43,344 nt of DNA from Planctomycetota bacterium (GTDB taxonomy: Bacteria; Planctomycetota; UBA1135; GCA-002686595): positions 1-43,344 of the forward strand of contig CANKOY010000031.1 of NCBI GenBank assembly GCA_947484275.1, read 5' to 3'. The notes under the pieces were generated by a model. It was not told the origin of the DNA. It searched no databases and worked only from the letters and a program-made list of their open reading frames with translations. The position numbers were made by a program, and so were the translations under genes. Of the stretch, positions 32,872 to 40,485 are shown piece after piece. Position 1 is the first letter of the stretch; every line of letters starts with the position of its first letter.

Positions 32872-33381
32872 ATGGTCATGGGCAATGCCGCACCGCAGGA
32901 CCCGATCAAGGCAGACATGACGCCGATGATCGACGTGGTGTTTTTGCTGCTGATCTTCTTCATGTTGACGATCAAGTTCAAAACCCTCGAGGGCAAACTG
33001 ACCGCCTACCTGCCCAAAGACGTCGGCGTCAATCCGACGCCCACGGACGCCAAGCTCGAGAAGGTTGACATCGTTATCAAGGTCCTCAAGGAAGGCACCA
33101 GGTTAATGCCACTGCGGGACGACCCCTTCCCCCCCGATGGCACCGGTCCGTTTCGCCACGGGCCCGACCGGGTCCTGCAATACCAGGTCGGCTCGATGCC
33201 GACCAATTCGATCGTGGAACTTTCGAACCGCCTAAAGCAGTTGAACCAGGCCCAGCCAGACCGAGCCGCCACGATCGACCCGAAGACCAAGACCACCTAC
33301 GCAGATTTGGTACTGGTACTCAACACCGCCGTTCTGGCGGGGTTCACCGACATCACTTTCAAGGGTTCTTTCGAGGACTGA
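32872..33381 (+). CDS. ExbD/TolR-family protein 2
   Basis: 169 aa, second ExbD of the pair. The membrane helix is VVFLLLIFFMLTI with Asp21 in MTPMID just before it. Compared with ExbD1 the periplasmic domain has an extra loop of about 30 residues (around RDDPFPPDGTGPFRHGPD). The C-terminus ('KTTYADLVLVLNTAVLAGFTDITFKG') matches the ExbD end, where strand and helix pack against partners. Two different ExbD copies would make a mixed dimer in the channel. This is inference from the pair. Translationally close to exbD1. Confidence 0.92.
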   Translation: MVMGNAAPQDPIKADMTPMIDVVFLLLIFFMLTIKFKTLEGKLTAYLPKDVGVNPTPTDAKLEKVDIVIKVLKEGTRLMPLRDDPFPPDGTGPFRHGPDRVLQYQVGSMPTNSIVELSNRLKQLNQAQPDRAATIDPKTKTTYADLVLVLNTAVLAGFTDITFKGSFED

Positions 33382-33387
33382 GCCCCC

Positions 33388-33403
33388 GAAGTCCTCGGAC
33401 TTC
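33388..33403 (+). terminator. Hairpin just after exbD2
   Basis: GAAGTC and GACTTC pair around CTCG, seven bases after the exbD2 stop. Stem of 6 bp with a CUCG loop. No T-run. Plausible end of the exbBDD transcript together with the following stems. Confidence 0.45.
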
Positions 33404-33495
33404 CCCAGGCGAGCGGGCGCGCCACGGCGCCCCGACCGCGGATGACCCTGCGCGGGTGATCGGCACGGGCCCAAAGCGGGCCCCGATCGCTCGCG

Positions 33496-33521
33496 GGCCC
33501 TGGAAGCGTGCTTCCTGGGCC
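33496..33521. repeat. Long imperfect hairpin
   Basis: GGCCC-T-GGAAGC pairs with GCTTCC-T-GGGCC around GT, giving 11 pairs interrupted by one T-T mismatch. CCGGC-TGA-GCCGG follows at 33520-33532. Confidence 0.45.
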
Positions 33522-33565
33522 GGCTGAGCCGGGCAGCCTGCTCCTTGTCACCCCTGAAATGGCCC

Positions 33566-33582
33566 AAACTGCGCCGCAGTTT
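33566..33582. repeat. AAACTGC/GCAGTTT hairpin next to secretin 2 promoter
   Basis: AAACTGC and GCAGTTT pair around GCC. Outer bases CTGA (33555-33558) and TCAG (33587-33590) can pair as well. It ends 13 bases before the -35 element, a position suited to an activator or repressor site. Confidence 0.45.
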
Positions 33583-33595
33583 CGGGTCAGCAACT

Positions 33596-33625
33596 TTGAC
33601 CGCCGAGCAACCCGGCTGGTATCGT
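33596..33625 (+). promoter_or_regulatory. Sigma-70-like promoter for secretin 2
   Basis: TTGACC (33596-33601), an 18-base spacer and TATCGT (33620-33625). It has the same -35 hexamer as the secretin 1 promoter. It would give a leader of about 170 bases. Confidence 0.55.
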
Positions 33626-33802
33626 TCGCGCCCCCAAGAAGCGTACGAACCGCCGATCGCGGCGAGCCTCCGCCCAGCGTGCCGACGGCACGCTCAGCGA
33701 GGATCGCCGCAGCAACGCAAACGCCCGCGTCCCACCCCGCGCTCCCCTCCTGGAGCATCGGGCCCCAAGCACCCCCACCCCACGCCTCGAGAAGAGCTTC
33801 CG

Positions 33803-36397
33803 ATGAAAATCGGCAACCTATTGCCCCTGCCCCTGGTCCTCGCTGCCGCCTGCGTCAGCGCACCTTCCACGGAAAGCGAATCTGGATCCATGGCCCCGGC
33901 CACGGAGACTGAAACCTCAGCAGCCTCACAGGAGGGTGCGGCCGGTGCCCAAGACTTCCTGGGCCAGGAGCGCGAGCGCCTGACTCGGGCCGAGCAGAAG
34001 CGCAAGCTCCTGGTCGACCAGCACTTGGCCAACGCCGCTGACCTTAAGGCGCGCGGTCGGCTCGAAGCGGCTGAGACCGAAGTGGTCGCCGCACTCGAAC
34101 TCGAGCCCGACAACCTCGCTGCGAAGACGGAGATGTCCTCCATCGCCGCACTCCTGGGCAAGTCGCCTCAGGGGCTTGGCTCCGCAGTCTCGGACGTCAC
34201 CGCGCAGTACGCGGTGCGCCTGGAACAACTGCGCCTCGAAGCCTCCGACGCACTGCGCAAGGGCAAGGCGTTGCTCTCCCGCGGTGACCACGATGGAGCC
34301 ATCGCCGAATTCTCGATCGCCGAGAACCACGTGCGCTGGGCGCCCTACTCGGTGGACTGGCAGGGCATGGACAAGGAAGTCGCCACGCTTCTGGCCCAGG
34401 CCAAGGCGGGCAAGACCCAGTCGGAGGAGGCCGCGCGCCTCTCCAGCCAGCGCGAGGCCTACGCAAAAATCAAAGCGGTCGAAGAGGCCGACAAGAATCG
34501 TCGCACCGCGGTGATCAACAACATGCTCGAGCAGTCGATTGCGGCCTTCGAGGCCCGCGACTACGAGAAGTCACAGAAGTACGCGAACGAAGTCCTGCGT
34601 AAGGACCCGCGGAACGAGAAGGCGGCCGAATTGCGCGACACCGCGTTCAAGGCCGGCCGCGAGCAGGTCCGCACCGAGTACATCACCGCCAAGAGCGAGC
34701 AATTCCGTCGCTGGCACGAAGAACTTGCAGACGCCCGCGTGCCGAACAGCGACGTCTACACCCTTCCCGAAGCCGAGTTCTGGCAGCAGATCACCGCCAC
34801 GCGCGGCAAGCGCCCGGGTCTCGACCAGTCCGCCCATGAGTCGGAGAGCGACAAGGCTCTGCGCGAGAAAGTGCGCACCACGCGCATCCCGGGTCTGATC
34901 GTCGACACGGAAAGCCTGAGCAGTGTGGTCGACATCATTCGCACTTGGACGGCACTGCCCCTGGTGGTCGATCCGGCCGCTGAGAACGAAGCCTCCACGG
35001 CGGGAGCGGTCTACAAGCAGAACCTGCAAAACTCCTTGTCGGTCCATGACGCGCTCAACCTGGTCTGCGGTCTGTCCGGAGAGACGGTGACCTGGACCGT
35101 CAAGCACGACGCGATCATTGTCACGACCAAGACCAAGGCCCGCGGCCGACCGGTCGTCGTCAACCACGACGTCAACGACTTGGTCTTCGGCCTGACCGAC
35201 TTCACCGGCCCGCGCATCGACCGCTTGCGCCTGTTGTCGGACATGACCGACGACGACGGCGGAGGCCCCTTCGGCGGCATCGGCGAGAAGCCCAGCCTGA
35301 TCGAGATCAGCCAGGTTTCGACACTGATTCAGGAAAACGTCGCCCCGGGCTCGTGGGAAGAAGAGGGCATCTCGATCGACGAGGGCGAGGGCTACCTGAT
35401 GGTCGTCCACACTCCGGAGATCCAGAAACTCGTCACCGAGTTCCTCAATGACCTGCGTCGATTCTCTTCGTCACTCGTGGCGATCGATTCCAAGTTCATG
35501 ACCGTGGGTGCCAACTGGATCCAGGAAATCGGCGTCGATTTCCGCGGTCTCGAGAACCCGGGCACGCCGTTCAAGAACATGGACGACCTGACCAACGGTC
35601 TCGAGGACAACTCGTCGAAGGGCCTGGACAACAACGGCACCGGCGCACCGTCGGGTCAGCCGTCCTCGGGCTTCTTCTACAACGACGGCGGAGACGGCGA
35701 CGCCAAGGCCCGCACCGAGAACTACTTCGGCACGACCCTGGGCCAAGCGATCACCACGGTCGGCGGCTTGTCGACGCAGTTGACCTTCCTCAACGACCTT
35801 GAGGTCTCTGCGATCCTGCGCGCCGTCGAGAAGTCACAGAACTTCCAGTTGATCAACGACCAGATGCTCTCGGTGCACAACACCCAGCGCGCCTACGTCT
35901 CGGTGGTCAACCAGCGCGCGTACATCCAGGACTTCGACGTCGAAGTTGCCCAGTTCCAAGCGGTTGCCGATCCGCAGATCAACGTGCTCACGGAAGGCGT
36001 TGTGCTCGACGTGCGCCCGACGATCCACCACGACCGCAAGTACCTGACGCTGGAGATCCAGCCTACGGTGGCCAAGGTTGTCGGCCTGCGCAACTTCTCC
36101 AGCACCCTGGGCGGCAACACCTCGCCGGTGGAATTCCAGCTGCCCGAGCTGCAGGTCCAAAGCGTGTTCACCACCGCGGTGATTCCCGACGGCGCCTCGA
36201 TCCTCCTCGGTGGTCTGTCGAACATTCGCAACGTCGAGCGTCGCGCCGAAGTGCCGTGGCTGGCGAAGATCCCCTTCGTCGGTTGGCTGTTCCGCGACGA
36301 GGGCTACAACGAAGAAAACAAGAGCTTGATGATCCTCATCCGTGCGCACATCACGGACGTCAACGAAGAGCTGAAGCGCCTCGAGCGCACACGCTAG
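33803..36397 (+). CDS. Secretin family lipoprotein with TPR-rich N-terminus (secretin 2)
   Basis: 864 aa. Signal MKIGNLLPLPLVLAAAC with Cys17 in a good lipobox. Residues about 70-300 hold helical/TPR-like units and a coiled coil, including 'ARDYEKSQKYANEVLRKDPRNEKAAELR', which parallels 'ENFERAEALMDQVLLEDPGNEKAENLR' of secretin 1. An N-domain region (about 370-560) follows. The secretin barrel contains 'VVLDVRPTIHHDRKYLTLEIQPTV', IPDGASILLGGL near residue 790 and 'VPWLAKIPFVGWLF'. The two secretins align over their whole length, so they are paralogs. It is followed by a strong hairpin. Confidence 0.9.
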   Translation: MKIGNLLPLPLVLAAACVSAPSTESESGSMAPATETETSAASQEGAAGAQDFLGQERERLTRAEQKRKLLVDQHLANAADLKARGRLEAAETEVVAALELEPDNLAAKTEMSSIAALLGKSPQGLGSAVSDVTAQYAVRLEQLRLEASDALRKGKALLSRGDHDGAIAEFSIAENHVRWAPYSVDWQGMDKEVATLLAQAKAGKTQSEEAARLSSQREAYAKIKAVEEADKNRRTAVINNMLEQSIAAFEARDYEKSQKYANEVLRKDPRNEKAAELRDTAFKAGREQVRTEYITAKSEQFRRWHEELADARVPNSDVYTLPEAEFWQQITATRGKRPGLDQSAHESESDKALREKVRTTRIPGLIVDTESLSSVVDIIRTWTALPLVVDPAAENEASTAGAVYKQNLQNSLSVHDALNLVCGLSGETVTWTVKHDAIIVTTKTKARGRPVVVNHDVNDLVFGLTDFTGPRIDRLRLLSDMTDDDGGGPFGGIGEKPSLIEISQVSTLIQENVAPGSWEEEGISIDEGEGYLMVVHTPEIQKLVTEFLNDLRRFSSSLVAIDSKFMTVGANWIQEIGVDFRGLENPGTPFKNMDDLTNGLEDNSSKGLDNNGTGAPSGQPSSGFFYNDGGDGDAKARTENYFGTTLGQAITTVGGLSTQLTFLNDLEVSAILRAVEKSQNFQLINDQMLSVHNTQRAYVSVVNQRAYIQDFDVEVAQFQAVADPQINVLTEGVVLDVRPTIHHDRKYLTLEIQPTVAKVVGLRNFSSTLGGNTSPVEFQLPELQVQSVFTTAVIPDGASILLGGLSNIRNVERRAEVPWLAKIPFVGWLFRDEGYNEENKSLMILIRAHITDVNEELKRLERTR

Positions 36398-36419
36398 GAC
36401 CTTCGAGTTTCGCGAAAAC

Positions 36420-36457
36420 GCGCGGGCCGCGTCCCCATCCAGGGACGCGGCCCGCGC
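36420..36457 (+). terminator. Perfect 16-bp hairpin after secretin 2
   Basis: GCGCGGGCCGCGTCCC and its complement pair without mismatch around CATCCA. It starts 23 bases after the secretin 2 stop. Like the hairpin after secretin 1 it has no T-run. The strongest RNA terminator shape in the window. Confidence 0.7.
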
Positions 36458-36474
36458 TGCTATTCACGCTGCCC

Positions 36475-36504
36475 TTGCCAGCGGAACGGTCGCTCGCGTA
36501 GCCT
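36475..36504 (+). promoter_or_regulatory. Promoter candidate for HAD hydrolase, near-leaderless
   Basis: TTGCCA (36475-36480), an 18-base spacer and TAGCCT (36499-36504). Start would fall at about 36511, two bases before ATG 36513. No ribosome site precedes that ATG, which agrees with a leaderless transcript. Confidence 0.45.
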
Positions 36505-36512
36505 CGACAACC

Positions 36513-37229
36513 ATGGCTCAGCTGTCCGCGATTCTGTTCGACATCGACGACACGCTGTGCGCCACCACGGAGTTCGCCAAGCTTGCGCGGCGCAATGCGA
36601 TCCTGGCCATGATCGAGGCCGGCCTCAAGGCGCCCGAGGACGAGTTGCTCGCTGAACTCGACGAGGTGATCAGCGAATTCACGTCCAACTACGAGCACCA
36701 CTTCGACAAGCTGCTCCTGCGGCTTGGGCCCCAGGCCTACGAACACAGAAATCGCGCCTTGGTGGTCGCCGCGGGGATCGCTGCCTACCACGACACGAAG
36801 TTCCGCAAGCTGGGCCCCTATCCGGGCGTGCAGAAACTTTTCGCGGATCTGAAGCGCGCGCGCATGCGCCTGGGTGTGATCACCCACGGACTCGAGGTGA
36901 AGCAGGCGGAAAAGTTGGTGCGCCTCGATTTGGTGAAACACCTCGACCCCGAGGCGATCTTCATCTCCGATCAGATCGGCATCAACAAGCCCAACCCCAA
37001 ACTCTACGCACACGCCTTGCGCAAGATGGGTCTGTCCGCGGGGCAGGTCATGTACGTCGGCGACAACCCGGCCCACGATGTGGCGCCGCCCCAGGCCTTG
37101 GGCATGATCGCCGTCTGGGCGGACTTCGGCGCGAAGCACCCGTTGGGGAAGATCGAGCCCAACCACAGGATTCAGAGTTTCGACGAGCTGCGTCAGGTGC
37201 TGCGCGAGAAGTACGCGGTCAAGCTCTAG
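36513..37229 (+). CDS. HAD-family hydrolase (TIGR02253-like)
   Basis: 238 aa cytoplasmic phosphatase-type HAD. Motif I is DIDDT with Asp10 and Asp12, motif II is the Thr in ITHG, motif III is the Lys in INKPNPK and motif IV is GDNPAHD. The cap ('FAKLARRNAILAMIEAGL', 'SNYEHHFDKLLLRLG') closely resembles the TIGR02253 group best known from archaea and eukaryotes. Substrate unknown; a small phosphorylated metabolite is likely. It stands alone between the secretin terminator and a convergent ABC operon. Confidence 0.88.
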   Translation: MAQLSAILFDIDDTLCATTEFAKLARRNAILAMIEAGLKAPEDELLAELDEVISEFTSNYEHHFDKLLLRLGPQAYEHRNRALVVAAGIAAYHDTKFRKLGPYPGVQKLFADLKRARMRLGVITHGLEVKQAEKLVRLDLVKHLDPEAIFISDQIGINKPNPKLYAHALRKMGLSAGQVMYVGDNPAHDVAPPQALGMIAVWADFGAKHPLGKIEPNHRIQSFDELRQVLREKYAVKL

Positions 37230-37239
37230 CAGCCCGAGA

Positions 37240-37254
37240 GCTCGCCGCGCGAGC
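37240..37254 (+). terminator. Weak hairpin after HAD gene
   Basis: GCTCGC and GCGAGC pair around CGC, ten bases after the HAD stop, in the 125-base gap to the convergent ABC gene. No T-run. Confidence 0.3.
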
Positions 37255-37354
37255 CTCAGCCACGGGCGCTTCGCGCTTCCGCGCGCCCCACCAGAGATTT
37301 TCCGTCGAGCTCCGCGCCTCGCCTTCACCCGCCCGGCGCCGCTGCGGGAACGGT

Positions 37355-38959
37355 TCAGCGGACTGTCGGCGTCCCCACCAGCCGTCGCGCGGCCTCGGAC
37401 TTCGGGCGATCGAAGAGCGCGCCCGCAGGCCCCGACTCCACGATGCGCCCGCCATCCATCACCACCACGCGCTGGCCTAGGCTGCGAGCCAGCTCCACGT
37501 CGTGCGTGACCCAGAGGGCGCACAGTGCGCGCCGACGGACGAGCCCAACCACGAGTTCGACGATTCGCGCGGCCACTGTGGTGTCCAGGGCGCTGGTGGG
37601 CTCGTCCAGAAGCAGAAGCCTCGGATCCTGGGCCAGGGCCCGCGCGATGGCCGCCCGCTGGCGCTCGCCCCCTGAGAGCTGGTGCGGCAAGCGCGAGCCG
37701 TGCAGGGCAGTGAGACCGCAGGCTAGGAGCAGCTCCGCCGCCTTGGCCCGGGCATTCGCTGGTGCGGCTCCGTCCAGGTGGATCATCGGCTCCTCCACGG
37801 ACTCGAGCAGGCTCGCTCGCGGATCAAGGGCAGCGCCGGGGTCCTGGGGGATCCAACCGACCCGCTGACGAAGCAGCCGCAGGCGTGGCGAGTTGCGGCC
37901 CAGCATCGCGGCCGTGGAACGGGAGCCCTCCAGGGTTAGGTCACCTGCGTCGAGTTCTTCCAGGCCCAAGAGCGCTCTCAGGGCGGTGGATTTTCCGGAA
38001 CCCGAGCAGCCGATCAGTGCGGTGATCTCCCCCGCCCGCAGGTCGAGCGTGAGGTCACGAAGCTGAAATTCGCTGGCGCGCCCGCGCTCGAAAATTCCAC
38101 CCCGCCGCGGCCGGGTCCATAGCCCGTGAACCTCGAAGATCGTCTTCGAGAGTTCTTCCGGTGAGGCGGCGACAGCCGTCGGGATCGCGCGGACCAGCGC
38201 TTGAGTGTGCCCGTGCACCGGACGGCCGAGCACATCGCTCGCGCTTCCGAATTCGACCACGCGACCGCCCTGGAGCACCGCCACCCGATCCGCGTGACGG
38301 GCCACGGCTCGCAGGTCGTGGGAGATCCACACAAGCCCCAGGCCGCGGCGCTCGCGCAGACGAAGGAGCAGCTCCACGAGGCCGCGCGCCTGGGGCGGAT
38401 CCAGGGCACTCGTGGGTTCGTCCGCCACGAGAATCGCGGGATCCAGGGCCAGGGCGGCCGCGATCGCGGCGCGCTGGCGCTCGCCACCGGACAACCGCTC
38501 CGGAAGCGCGCGCGAGAGCTCGCGGCCATTGGGAAGGCCGACCTCCTCGAAGAGTTCAAGCACGCGCGCAAGAGCGGCGGGACCGGTCGTGCCGCGCCCC
38601 GAGAGCAATTCGCCAACCTGCGCACCAACGCTGACGAGAGGATCAAAAGCGCCCGAGGTGTCCTGGGGCACGAAACCCAGAGTTCGCCCGCGCAGATTCG
38701 CCCAGGACTTGGGGTGTTTCGGATCTAGGACGTGCTGCTCGTAGCGAATCTCACCGCTGTGGATCCTCGCAGAACCCGGCAGCAGACCCAGGAGCGCGAG
38801 CCCCAGGGTGCTCTTGCCAGAACCCGACTCGCCCACCACCGCCAGAATCTCCGCGCGTCGGAAATCGAGGTCCACCGAGTCCAGGGCCAGCTGCGGGCTC
38901 CCCGCGTAGGAGACGCACAGTTTGCGCACGGAGAGAATCGGCTCGAGATCGCGCTTCAT
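37355..38959 (-). CDS. Double-domain ABC importer ATPase (YejF-like)
   Basis: 534 aa with two nucleotide-binding domains in one chain, as in YejF or fused DppD-DppF. Domain 1 has Walker A GESGSGKST, signature LSGGERQ and Walker B ILVADEP. Domain 2 (from about 265) has GCSGSGKST, LSGGERQRAAIARAL and LLLLDEP, with switch His in WVTHD. Both sites look intact. It powers peptide uptake with the permeases encoded upstream. ATG 38959 is chosen because it overlaps the permease stop by ATGA. Last gene of the operon. Confidence 0.93.
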   Translation of the reverse strand: MKRDLEPILSVRKLCVSYAGSPQLALDSVDLDFRRAEILAVVGESGSGKSTLGLALLGLLPGSARIHSGEIRYEQHVLDPKHPKSWANLRGRTLGFVPQDTSGAFDPLVSVGAQVGELLSGRGTTGPAALARVLELFEEVGLPNGRELSRALPERLSGGERQRAAIAAALALDPAILVADEPTSALDPPQARGLVELLLRLRERRGLGLVWISHDLRAVARHADRVAVLQGGRVVEFGSASDVLGRPVHGHTQALVRAIPTAVAASPEELSKTIFEVHGLWTRPRRGGIFERGRASEFQLRDLTLDLRAGEITALIGCSGSGKSTALRALLGLEELDAGDLTLEGSRSTAAMLGRNSPRLRLLRQRVGWIPQDPGAALDPRASLLESVEEPMIHLDGAAPANARAKAAELLLACGLTALHGSRLPHQLSGGERQRAAIARALAQDPRLLLLDEPTSALDTTVAARIVELVVGLVRRRALCALWVTHDVELARSLGQRVVVMDGGRIVESGPAGALFDRPKSEAARRLVGTPTVR

Positions 38960-40485
38960 CTCGCCCGTTCCTCCCTGCGCGGCGCCAGGGCTTCTCGCAC
39001 ACCCTCGCCGACGAGATGGATCGACAGGATCGCGGCGAACAACCACAGACCCGGGAAGAGCGCCAGCCACCACGACTGCGTCGCGCGCGCTTCGGAGAGC
39101 AAGGCACCAAAGGACGGCGCGGGATGCTGAACGCCAAAGCCCAGGAATGCGGCGGCACTCTCCAGCACGAGGTTCGCGGAGAGCACGAAGCTCGCCGCGA
39201 TCCACACCGGTGAAAGCGAGTTTGGAAGCACGTGGCGCAGGATCACGCGCGAGCGCGAGAAGCCCGCTGCGGTAGCCGCCTGCACGAATCCAAGACTGCT
39301 GACGCGCAGAACTTCGGCCCGCGCCAGACGTGCCACATGGGTCCACCCCAGGGCTGCGATTGCAAGCGGCAGGGTCCAGGGCGAATCCGCAAGGTCCCGA
39401 GGCAAGAGCGCCACCAGTCCGACCAAGAGCACCAACGTCGGAAACGCCGCCAGCAGCTCAATCGCGCGCAAGACGACGGCATCCGCGGCACCACGCAGCG
39501 CGCCCGCGGCTAGCCCCAAGGCAGCGCCGAGGGTCAGGATCACCGTGGCCGCCAAGAACGCCACCGCGAAGCTCGTGCGACCGGCGTAGAGGAGTCGCGC
39601 CAGTTGATCGCGCCCCAGTGCGTCCGTCCCACACCAGTGGAGCCCGCTGGGTCCCTCGGAAACTAGGGGCGATTCCAAGGCGCGCGAAAGATCCGTTTCG
39701 CCTGGCCCGTAAGCGATCAGCGCGAATACCGCTCGTCCGTCGGGGTCCGCGGTGATGCGCTCCTTCCAAGCAACCGAGTTGGAGTGTTCCGCCGAACCAG
39801 ACGCCCAGTGCCAGCCGAAGCCCGCCGCAAGAGCGAAAAGGCACAGCGCAATAAGCCGCGTGCGAGATCCACCTGCATGCCACCGTCGCGATCCCCTCAC
39901 CAGGATTCCAACTCCAATCCAAAGCGCCAACATCGCGATGTCTACGCCCGAGATCGACGCGAAGAGCGGCCAGCTTGCACGCGCCTGCAGTTGGACCGCC
40001 GTGGGCTCGAGCCGACCGAGAAGTGGCGCGAGCAACCGCAGCAATTCAGCGCTGCGCTCCTGGGCTGTGATCGGATCGCTGACGGCGACGGCGGCCTCGA
40101 CGGCGGAAAGTTGTGCGAGGTACTCGTCCAGACTCGCTCGCGCAGCGCCGTTTTCTTGTTCGCCGAGGGACGCGGACATGAACTCCAGTCGATCGCGCAG
40201 AGCGTTCGCCTCGCGCGCGAACCCCGTGCCGCCACCGCGAGCTTCGCGCCCCACAGCCTGGGCGATCGGCGTGATCAGGGTCCAAGCTTCGCCGTAGCCC
40301 TGGCTGTCCCGAAAGCGCGCGTAGTAGGGCCTCTCATTCGCGATCCAGGGCGCGAGCACCGCCAAGCCCACGGCGGCGAGCAGCGCCCAAAGGGCAGTGC
40401 GCGAAGTCCGACTGGAACGGAACGCCGTGACGAAACGCGCCCAGGGGCCGCAGCCCAATTGCGCCGTGTCTTGTTCCTCGGTCAC
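38956..40485 (-). CDS. Peptide-type ABC permease, OppC/DppC-like with enlarged N-terminus
   Basis: 509 aa, against about 300 for ordinary OppC/DppC. An N-terminal helix (ALWALLAAVGLAVLAPWIA) leads into a region of about 120 residues with charged helices ('LRDRLEFMSASLGEQENG...LDEYLAQLSAVEAAV'). Two more membrane segments follow (VDIAMLALWIGVGILV, LIALCLFALAAGFGW). The permease core has the entry motif GTDALGRDQLARLLYAGR and the EAA loop 'FVQAATAAGFSRSRVILRHVLPNSLSP'. It opens with GTG 40485, overlapping the upstream permease stop (GTGA). Confidence 0.88.
   Translation of the reverse strand: MTEEQDTAQLGCGPWARFVTAFRSSRTSRTALWALLAAVGLAVLAPWIANERPYYARFRDSQGYGEAWTLITPIAQAVGREARGGGTGFAREANALRDRLEFMSASLGEQENGAARASLDEYLAQLSAVEAAVAVSDPITAQERSAELLRLLAPLLGRLEPTAVQLQARASWPLFASISGVDIAMLALWIGVGILVRGSRRWHAGGSRTRLIALCLFALAAGFGWHWASGSAEHSNSVAWKERITADPDGRAVFALIAYGPGETDLSRALESPLVSEGPSGLHWCGTDALGRDQLARLLYAGRTSFAVAFLAATVILTLGAALGLAAGALRGAADAVVLRAIELLAAFPTLVLLVGLVALLPRDLADSPWTLPLAIAALGWTHVARLARAEVLRVSSLGFVQAATAAGFSRSRVILRHVLPNSLSPVWIAASFVLSANLVLESAAAFLGFGVQHPAPSFGALLSEARATQSWWLALFPGLWLFAAILSIHLVGEGVREALAPRREERAR

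Larger units (their letters stand above)
33382..33802. other. Gene-free stretch between exbD2 and secretin 2
   Basis: 421 bases with no supported gene. The first half is a run of stems (33388-33403, 33458-33488, 33496-33521, 33520-33532, 33566-33582), followed at 33596 by a promoter. The last 175 bases are the predicted leader and show no clear structure. A separate transcription unit for secretin 2 is likely. Confidence 0.6.

Noticed and set aside
33545..33802. N-terminal extension of secretin 2
   Set aside because: It would run through the promoter at 33596-33625 and hide the lipoprotein signal at 33803.
23969..36397. Reading the locus as an ordinary type II secretion or type IV pilus operon
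   Set aside because: Only secretins are present. ATPase, platform protein, pseudopilins and GspC are missing, whereas ExbB/ExbD are present.
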